A stretch of 7,194 bases of DNA from contig JASLBT010000092.1 in the NCBI GenBank assembly GCA_030146445.1, positions 1 through 7,194 on the forward strand, written 5' to 3'. This document shows, piece by piece, positions 1-4,838 of this stretch (its first letter is position 1; each line of letters opens with the position of its first letter). The notes beneath the pieces were generated by a model. The model ran no database searches and had not been told where the DNA came from. It saw only the letters and a program-made list of their open reading frames with translations. Made by a program: the position numbers and the translations under genes. The stretch comes from Segetibacter sp. GTDB taxonomy: Bacteria > Bacteroidota > Bacteroidia > Chitinophagales > Chitinophagaceae.

Positions 1-706
1 TTATTTCCTGATTTTTGGTCTCTATCTGTTCAAGCATCTGGTTAAAAGAGTCCGTTAGCTGCCCCAGTTCATCTTCGTCGTACTTGCGGGCACGGATCGT
101 ATAATCCTGTCGCGCCGAGACGGCCCCTGCAGTTTTGTACAGAGCCATGATTGGAACAGAGATCGTGCGTTGCAACCGGATCGACAACAGGTACGCAACA
201 AAAATCGAGAGAACAAGCACCAACAGGGCAATCAAAAAATACAACTTTAGCCGATCATTTATTCCCTCCAGGTCTGATTGCAAATACAAAGTACCCACCC
301 GCCGGTTTTTGTTGATTACCGGCTCAAAACCCTTAAGGTCTCCTTCGCTGTAGTTGTACCCGTCCGGACCCGGACCGGCAGGTAACTTCGAAGGCAGTAT
401 ATAGGCGGGGTACTTGGCAAACAGTTTTCCTCGCTCGTCGTATAGCGCAGCTGCTATAACATGCGGCTCAGCTTTTAACGACTGAAGTATTTCGGCGGCG
501 TCTTCGTGACTCTCGAAAGCAATAGCAGCCGTACTATTGCTGGCCACGATTTCCCCCAGCGTGGATAATTGCCCCATGGTAGTTTCCCTGAATGAGTGCA
601 ATTCATAGCTAAAAAAAGCAGCACAGGTAAGAAACACCACCACACTACTCGTTAGCAGTACTATCCGGAGTAGCTTTTGGTGTATGGACGTGCTGGTTTC
701 TTTCAT
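1..706 (-). CDS. CHASE8-HAMP membrane sensor protein, C-terminal output domain outside the window
   Basis: The frame is open from an ATG at 706-704 to the window edge, giving 235 visible residues. A first membrane segment lies at about residues 12-33. A periplasmic region follows at 36-140, and its stretch LGEIVASNSTAAIAF plus an AAEIL..LKAEPHVIAAALYD segment is characteristic of the CHASE8 sensor family. A second membrane segment lies at about 153-175. A HAMP linker covers 176-229, with the conserved proline at 185 and the DELG motif at 212-215. CHASE8-HAMP proteins are inner-membrane sensors that end in a GGDEF, histidine kinase or other output domain. That part lies left of position 1, so the enzymatic activity cannot be read here. 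The ATG overlaps the stop of the upstream YfiR-family gene (ATGA), which points to translational coupling. By analogy with YfiN, the periplasmic domain is probably controlled by the YfiR-like neighbour; that is inference. Confidence 0.88.
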   Translation of the reverse strand, partial: MKETSTSIHQKLLRIVLLTSSVVVFLTCAAFFSYELHSFRETTMGQLSTLGEIVASNSTAAIAFESHEDAAEILQSLKAEPHVIAAALYDERGKLFAKYPAYILPSKLPAGPGPDGYNYSEGDLKGFEPVINKNRRVGTLYLQSDLEGINDRLKLYFLIALLVLVLSIFVAYLLSIRLQRTISVPIMALYKTAGAVSARQDYTIRARKYDEDELGQLTDSFNQMLEQIETKNQEI

Positions 707-1287
707 TGGCTGATGTCCATCGGATGGACGATGTCTGCTAACCTGAGCAATTTTGAACTAATGTTCAGGTCTGCGGCTTTTGCTGCAGACAGGTTGATCT
801 GCAAGCGTATTTTTTTGTTTAGCGTCTGGAATCGGATTATACCTCCTACCCTGGCAAAAGCATACTGGTCACCTACTGTTAACGTGTATTTTGCCGGGAG
901 CAAAGCGAATAGTCCGGGGATAAAGCCCTCTGGCTTTTCCGAAATGTAAAGGATGTGACAAGGCAGTATATCGTTCACGGTTGCAAAGCGGTGTACCACG
1001 ATTGGATGATCTTTTACTTTTTCGCCTGCTACGGTTTGGTCGATGAGCGCACGAAAAGGATCTTCTCCCAGGATTCCTATAATAAAGGGAGATCCCGGAG
1101 CCGCAAAAGCCTGGGGCGGCCATTCAATGAATTGGCTGAAATGAAACAGGAAAGCCGCCTTAAGATGATATTCACGGGATGGTACCCCCTGGGGAAACGC
1201 TCGCAGGGAGAAGGTACTTATTAGCAATATGGTGATAATGCCAGAAAAGCGGTCTCTCAATAATATTCGGGTAAGGTATTTTCTCAA
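703..1287 (-). CDS. YfiR family (DUF4154) periplasmic protein
   Basis: This is a 194-residue secreted protein. A hydrophobic signal-peptide core lies at about residues 16-30. The mature part carries the YfiR/DUF4154 hallmarks in order: EYHLKAAFLFHFSQFIEWP (39-57), IIGILGEDPF (69-78), the CHILYIS segment (110-116), LTVGD (136-140) and a closing INLSAAKAADLNISSKLLRL (164-183). In Pseudomonas, YfiR is a periplasmic repressor of the CHASE8-HAMP diguanylate cyclase YfiN. A CHASE8-HAMP sensor lies directly downstream here with a 4-base overlap, which supports a matching partner role. The chosen start is a TTG at 1287-1285 overlapping the preceding TGA (TTGA). The frame is open a little further upstream (to about 1350), but no ATG is present there. 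The protein has only one cysteine, at position 110, so it cannot form the internal disulfides known for Pseudomonas YfiR. Family assignment is firm; the signalling partner and output are inferred. Confidence 0.9.
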   Translation of the reverse strand: MRKYLTRILLRDRFSGIITILLISTFSLRAFPQGVPSREYHLKAAFLFHFSQFIEWPPQAFAAPGSPFIIGILGEDPFRALIDQTVAGEKVKDHPIVVHRFATVNDILPCHILYISEKPEGFIPGLFALLPAKYTLTVGDQYAFARVGGIIRFQTLNKKIRLQINLSAAKAADLNISSKLLRLADIVHPMDISQ

Positions 1288-1751
1288 AGCCCGGATCCCT
1301 GTTTTAAATAATGCATTGTTGCAACCTGGCGTGAACCAACATTGCTATAGCCCTCTTTGGAAAGAACCTCAGCAAACACCGTATCAAAGCCTGGTGAACT
1401 AATGATCCAGGCATTTGAACACATTTGTGCTCCGGGTAGATTGCTGACCATCCGAAGCGCCCCGGCAATGCTATTGGTGCCGGAGTTCCGGATTTGTTCA
1501 CCGGTAACCACCTGAACCACTGATAAAAAGGAAGCAAGCTTTTGAGGTAACTTTGAAGCGGCGGGGAATTTCAAGTTCATCAGTTCTTCCATGGATACAG
1601 ATTTGGGCCCATCCGAAGATTCGGGAATAACTGTTTGCGATGTAACGGCTAGATGAACGAAGCGTACCATTATGGTTAAGAAACCTGCAACAGACGAGAG
1701 CAAGGAGTGTTTTGAAGAGGGTTGATCATTCTGCAAAAGCTTACAGGACAT
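1284..1751 (-). pseudogene. truncated TonB-dependent receptor (signal sequence and partial plug only)
   Basis: The frame encodes 155 residues from an ATG at 1751. It has a hydrophobic signal-like stretch (about 17-38), then SMEELMNLKFPAASKLPQKL (53-72), VVQVVTGEQIRNSGTNSIAGALRMV (78-102 region) and WIISSPGFDTVFA (115-127). These segments match, in order, the start of TonB-dependent receptor plug domains of the kind that usually continue with a FANKLLVLIDGRSVY-like stretch. After about residue 128 the plug similarity stops. A short tail with a strand-like RQVATMHYL segment (141-149) follows, then a stop. Intact receptors of this type are roughly 600-700 residues, so the rest of the plug and almost all of the barrel are missing. 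The stop still overlaps the start of the YfiR-family gene by 4 bases, which suggests an internal deletion that kept the 3' end of the original gene. It could not form a pore. A small surviving signalling protein is a less likely reading. Confidence 0.72.
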
Positions 1752-1816
1752 TGGTTTTTTTTAGGATTGGGTTAATTGAAAGTTTCCATGCAGAATACAA
1801 CTCCAGCAAAAAAACG

Positions 1817-1844
1817 CAAAATTTTCAGACGCACCAAATACAAA
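1817..1844 (-). promoter_or_regulatory. possible Bacteroidota-type promoter for the sensory unit
   Basis: On the minus strand a TTTG (1844-1841) is followed after 16 bases by AAATTTTG (1824-1817). The second box differs from the Bacteroidota -7 consensus TAnnTTTG only at its first base. Transcription from here would leave a leader of about 60 bases before the ATG at 1751. The spacing is shorter than the usual 19 or so, and the region is AT-rich, so a chance match is quite possible. Confidence 0.25.
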
Positions 1845-1848
1845 TTAA

Positions 1849-1962
1849 CTAGCTCAGGGCGGGTGCTACGAAGAAAAGTATTACGGTAAGTAAATCCAGC
1901 GCCGGAGAAATAATACCCGGCCCAATGTGTGAAACAGCAACTGCACCCGAGAGGATGTTCAA
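1849..1962 (-). other. short hydrophobic open reading frame, uncertain
   Basis: A 37-codon frame could begin at a TTG (1962-1960) just after the stop of the short-chain dehydrogenase remnant and runs to a TAG. The peptide is strikingly apolar: a GAVAVSHIGPGIISPALDLL segment followed by TVILFFVAPAL, enough for one membrane span. There is no ATG and no recognised family. It could be a membrane-protein fragment in this decayed stretch, or simply chance. Confidence 0.15.
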
Positions 1963-1963
1963 T

Positions 1964-2155
1964 TTATTCCCCGCCGGACCTGGGCTGCTGCATTTTATTT
2001 ATTTGGTCGGCAAGCACCGTATGAGGAACCACGTTGCTCACACCGACCGTTACTTTATTCTTTAACCCGGAAACGACTTTATCAGCACCTTTCATCACCG
2101 CGTTGTAACCATCTTTACCAACCCTGGCGGCGCCGACCTCAAGGTGCGATGTTGT
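1964..2155 (-). pseudogene. C-terminal remnant of a short-chain dehydrogenase/reductase
   Basis: The minus frame between a TAA at 2158-2156 and the TAA at 1966-1964 encodes 63 residues. They include GKDGYNAVMKGADKVVSGLK (positions 13-32), NKVTVGVSNVVPHTVLADQ (33-51) and a QQP near the end. This is the typical C-terminal pattern of the DltE-like group of short-chain dehydrogenases: a VA.DGY.A...G.D.VVSG..NK segment, then an SNV.P...A..M..Q.EP tail. The Rossmann nucleotide-binding part, the Tyr-x-x-x-Lys catalytic motif and a start codon are absent. Neither of the other two minus frames upstream shows a convincing continuation. It is therefore a gene tail left by deletion or rearrangement. Family identification is by eye. 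Confidence 0.68.
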
Positions 2156-2600
2156 TTAATATTCTTCCTGGCTACAGCCCGGATAGTTAAATCGAACACA
2201 TGCTAAGATGGGAAAATATTTCTGCACCGATTACAAGCATCCTGAGCCCTAAAACCCGGCAATTACAGCTCCAGATCATTTACGAAAGAAATTCTACTTA
2301 CCAGCTTTTTAAACCATGGCTTAAATAACCGACACTGATTCGCCAACCTGGTTTACTAACCTGAATGGCAAGATTTTTACATAATAACTTTCTGGCATAA
2401 GTTATAGCGCTTGAAAATTTTAGAGACCTGTTTATTACTACTGACGGCGCCAGGGTGTTGCATTCTTCACTATATAAACCAAAGTAAATTTATCACTCCC
2501 GGATAATGGTTCATATGAAAACAACTGTTGAACGGAGCGTCGCAAGAATGACCCATCAGGGCTTAACTGCTGGTCACCAAAAGCTATAAAGGATTTATTT

Positions 2601-2610
2601 AATCGTGAGT
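2601..2610 (+). repeat. left target-site duplication of the MITE
   Basis: AATCGTGAGT lies immediately outside the left inverted end and matches 9 of 10 bases of the right copy. Confidence 0.75.
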
Positions 2611-2627
2611 CAATGTCGTTTAGTGAA
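2611..2627 (+). repeat. left terminal inverted repeat of the MITE
   Basis: CAATGTCGTTTAGTGAA. The first 14 bases pair perfectly with the right end; base 15 differs and the next two match. Confidence 0.8.
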
Positions 2628-2727
2628 AAAGTTTTTTTGGACCCGGCTACAGGGATACTATGGAACATCCTTGCGTCGCACTCTTGTACAATTGTAGTAG
2701 ACTCGGCAAACAAACTTCATGATCGGC

Positions 2728-2744
2728 TTAACTAAACGACATTG
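2728..2744 (-). repeat. right terminal inverted repeat of the MITE
   Basis: Read on the minus strand this is CAATGTCGTTTAGTTAA, the inverted partner of the left end. Confidence 0.8.
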
Positions 2745-2754
2745 AATCGTGAAT
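2745..2754 (+). repeat. right target-site duplication of the MITE
   Basis: AATCGTGAAT lies immediately outside the right inverted end. It differs from the left copy only at position 9. Confidence 0.75.
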
Positions 2755-2989
2755 GGTGATTTCGCTGGAAGTTTTTGCGCGAGCTGGTAAAGTAGAACTG
2801 AAAAGGATCACCGAATGCAAAGTAACTAACGGCTTATCCGTGGTGGACCCGGTGTCGCCGCATTTTAGATTAAAATAAGTTCGGCGGCTTTCGTGGCGAC
2901 CATTTATCTGGATTTTGGCAACACTATATCTTCATCGGAATAGGTGCAAAGGTATCATTGGTTTAACCTAACTCACTTAATAAACATCT

Positions 2990-4771
2990 ATGGCCATAAC
3001 AGTAGGCGAATACCTCGTAAAAAGATTGATGGCCTGGGGAGTGAAACGGATTTACGGCTACCCGGGGGATGGCATCAATGGCATATTGGGTGGCTTGCAG
3101 AAAGAGGCCGGGAATATTTCGTTCATACAGGTTCGACATGAGGAGATGGCAGCATTTATGGCCTGCGGTCATGCAAAGTTTACCGGAGAGCCAGGCATTT
3201 GCCTTGCAACCTCGGGACCGGGAGCTATCCATTTGCTGAATGGTTTGTACGATGCAAAACTCGACCACCAACCTGTAGTTGCTATCGTTGGCCAGCAGGC
3301 AAGGATGAGTTTAGGCGGTAGCTACCAACAGGAGGTAGACCTGCTTTCGCTGTTCAAAGATGTGGCAAGTGACTATGTACACATGTGTACGGACCCATCA
3401 CAGATCCGCCACCTGGTTGATCGGGCTATTCGTATCGCGTTAACCGAACGCACGGTTACCTGTATCATTATACCTAATGATGTGCAGGATTTGAAATATG
3501 AAGAACCGCCAAGGGAGCATGGTTCTATTCATTCGGGGCTCGGGTACTCCCGGCCACGATTATTGCCTGTGTTTGAAGACTTACAAAAGGCAGCGGCCAT
3601 TTTGAACGAAGGCAAAAAAGTTGCTATTCTGGTCGGCGCGGGAGCATTAATGGCAGCAGACGAAATCATCCAGGTCGCGGAGCTGCTTGGTGCAGGTGTG
3701 GCCAAAGCCTTACTGGGAAAGGCGGTTTTACCCGACGACCTTCCTTTTGTAACGGGATCAATTGGCTTGTTGGGTACAAAGCCTAGCTGGGACCTGATGA
3801 CCGGATGTGACACACTCTTAATGATCGGATCAGGATTTCCGTATTCAGAATACTTACCAAAAGAGGGCAATGCACGTGGAGTACAGATAGACATCGATGG
3901 CAAAATGCTGGGCATCAGGTACCCAATGGAAATGCACTTACAAGGCGATAGTAAAGACACGCTGGCGGCCTTGCTGCCGTTGTTACAATACAAAGAAGAC
4001 AGGAGTTGGCGAACGGAAATTGAAGCAGAGGTTGCAGACTGGTGGAAGGTATTAGAAGCACGCGCTTTTACCGAAGCCAACCCGGTAAATCCGCAGCGGG
4101 TGTTCTGGGAACTTTCGAAAAGACTTCCTTCCAACGCAATTATAACCGGAGACTCGGGATCCACAGCGTTTTGGTATGCACGCGATATTCGAATAAAGCG
4201 CGGCATGAAAGCGTCGCTATCGGGCACTTTAGCGACGATGTGCCCGGGAATACCCTACGCCATTGCTGCAAAATTTGCTTTCCCGGACAGGATGGTAGTG
4301 GCCATTGCCGGTGACGGCGCCATGCAGATGCTTGGTATGAATGAATTAATCACGATCGCCAAATATTACCGCCAATGGGAGACACCGCAACTGATCATTG
4401 TTATCGCAAATAACCAGGACCTGAATATGGTTACCTGGGAACAACGAGCACTTGCCGGAGACACAAAGTTTGAAGACTCGCAAAACATGCCGAACGTCCC
4501 TTTCGCGGAGTTTGCACGAATGATCGGGCTCGAGGGAATCCGGATAGAACGTGCCGAAGAGGTTGAGTATGCACTCGATCGCGCATTTGCTGCCGACAAA
4601 CCCATAGTTGTGGAAGCAATGACCGACGCCAGTGTTCCCTTATTGCCGCCCCATGTTTCTGTTAGCCAGGCAAAGGGCTTTTTTACCGCTTTATTTAAGG
4701 GTGACGCTGAGGCAGCCGACATGGTAAAACAAACGTGGAAAGAAGTGAAGACCAATTTCCTTCCAAAATAA
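2990..4771 (+). CDS. thiamine-diphosphate-dependent enzyme, pyruvate oxidase/acetolactate synthase superfamily (YdaP/PoxB-like)
   Basis: The 593-residue product has the full three-domain layout of this superfamily. The N-terminal pyrimidine-binding domain (about 1-170) shows YPGDGINGILGGL (24-36), the catalytic glutamate E51 in VRHEEMAAFMA, and TSGPGAIHLLNGLYDAK (74-90). A central domain (about 195-330) contains VAILVGAGAL (211-220). The C-terminal diphosphate-binding domain carries the GDG motif (441-443), which with the NN pair at 474-475 forms the Mg/thiamine-diphosphate site. Length and C-terminal style (SQAKGFFTALFKGD and following) fit the stand-alone 'thiamine pyrophosphate-requiring' group that includes Bacillus YdaP, close to pyruvate oxidase. 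It probably acts on pyruvate in the cytoplasm, but acetate, acetolactate or another product cannot be chosen from motifs. No acetolactate synthase small subunit or ilv gene is adjacent, which argues against a branched-chain amino acid role. The ATG follows an A-rich leader without a clear Shine-Dalgarno. No frameshift or missing motif was seen. Confidence 0.92.
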   Translation: MAITVGEYLVKRLMAWGVKRIYGYPGDGINGILGGLQKEAGNISFIQVRHEEMAAFMACGHAKFTGEPGICLATSGPGAIHLLNGLYDAKLDHQPVVAIVGQQARMSLGGSYQQEVDLLSLFKDVASDYVHMCTDPSQIRHLVDRAIRIALTERTVTCIIIPNDVQDLKYEEPPREHGSIHSGLGYSRPRLLPVFEDLQKAAAILNEGKKVAILVGAGALMAADEIIQVAELLGAGVAKALLGKAVLPDDLPFVTGSIGLLGTKPSWDLMTGCDTLLMIGSGFPYSEYLPKEGNARGVQIDIDGKMLGIRYPMEMHLQGDSKDTLAALLPLLQYKEDRSWRTEIEAEVADWWKVLEARAFTEANPVNPQRVFWELSKRLPSNAIITGDSGSTAFWYARDIRIKRGMKASLSGTLATMCPGIPYAIAAKFAFPDRMVVAIAGDGAMQMLGMNELITIAKYYRQWETPQLIIVIANNQDLNMVTWEQRALAGDTKFEDSQNMPNVPFAEFARMIGLEGIRIERAEEVEYALDRAFAADKPIVVEAMTDASVPLLPPHVSVSQAKGFFTALFKGDAEAADMVKQTWKEVKTNFLPK

Positions 4772-4838
4772 CCGCTGCTTTAGATTTCGAACGTCCCGGT
4801 AATAGACGTTGCTCTTGTTCAGCAAAGAAATTAAGTAA

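Larger units (their letters stand above)
2611..2744. mobile_element. MITE-like non-autonomous insertion, 134 bp
   Basis: The element starts CAATGTCGTTTAGTGAA and ends with the inverted copy of CAATGTCGTTTAGTTAA, so its 17-bp ends match at 16 positions. It is flanked directly by AATCGTGAGT on the left and AATCGTGAAT on the right, a 10-bp duplication with one difference. It is far too short to encode a transposase and has no convincing gene of its own. Paired inverted ends with a direct flanking duplication are the standard signature of transposition. A duplication of about 10 bp fits movement by an IS4-type transposase (IS4 family members commonly make 9-12 bp), but the parent element is not in the window. 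The single mismatch in the duplication suggests the insertion is not very recent. Confidence 0.8.
2438..2833 (-). pseudogene. possible decayed gene interrupted by the MITE-like element
   Basis: As it stands, a 91-codon minus frame (2438-2713) opens at a TTG inside the inserted element, one codon past a TGA, so its N-terminus is artificial. When the element and one copy of the target duplication are removed in silico, the frame runs without a stop from 2833 to the TAG at 2440-2438. That is 83 residues, including FAFGDPFQFYF upstream of the site and SRLNKSFIAFGDQQLSPDGS across and after it. No family is recognised and no ATG remains in the joined frame. An open frame of this length can also occur by chance, so this is only a candidate broken gene. 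Confidence 0.22.
1752..2989. other. 1.2-kb degenerate intergenic region
   Basis: No intact gene is convincing in this stretch. It separates the leftward sensory unit from the rightward thiamine-diphosphate enzyme. Contents listed separately are the possible promoter, a hydrophobic mini-frame, a dehydrogenase tail, an interrupted reading frame and a MITE-like insertion. Other short frames were examined: 2200-2328 plus (42 codons, from an ATG), 2753-2878 plus (41 codons, from an ATG inside the target duplication) and a 25-codon minus frame at about 2323-2400. None resembles a known family. No tRNA, rRNA, CRISPR array or recognisable transposase was seen. Confidence 0.6.

Noticed and set aside
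2753..2878. 41-codon plus-strand frame upstream of the thiamine-diphosphate enzyme as a leader peptide
   Set aside because: Its ATG is formed within the target-site duplication of the MITE, there is no regulatory residue run or attenuator structure, and it resembles no known peptide.
2914..2948. TTTG box upstream of the thiamine-diphosphate enzyme as a Bacteroidota promoter
   Set aside because: The only downstream partner, TAGGTGCA at 2941, is a poor match to TAnnTTTG and lies 23 bases away.
3529..4227. 232-codon minus-strand frame inside the thiamine-diphosphate enzyme
   Set aside because: It is antisense to a gene with intact, recognisable motifs and its product resembles no family; it is a shadow frame.
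4790..4810. AACGTC...GACGTT hairpin between the two convergent genes as a terminator
   Set aside because: The stem is only 6 bp with a 9-base loop and no clean T-run follows on either strand.
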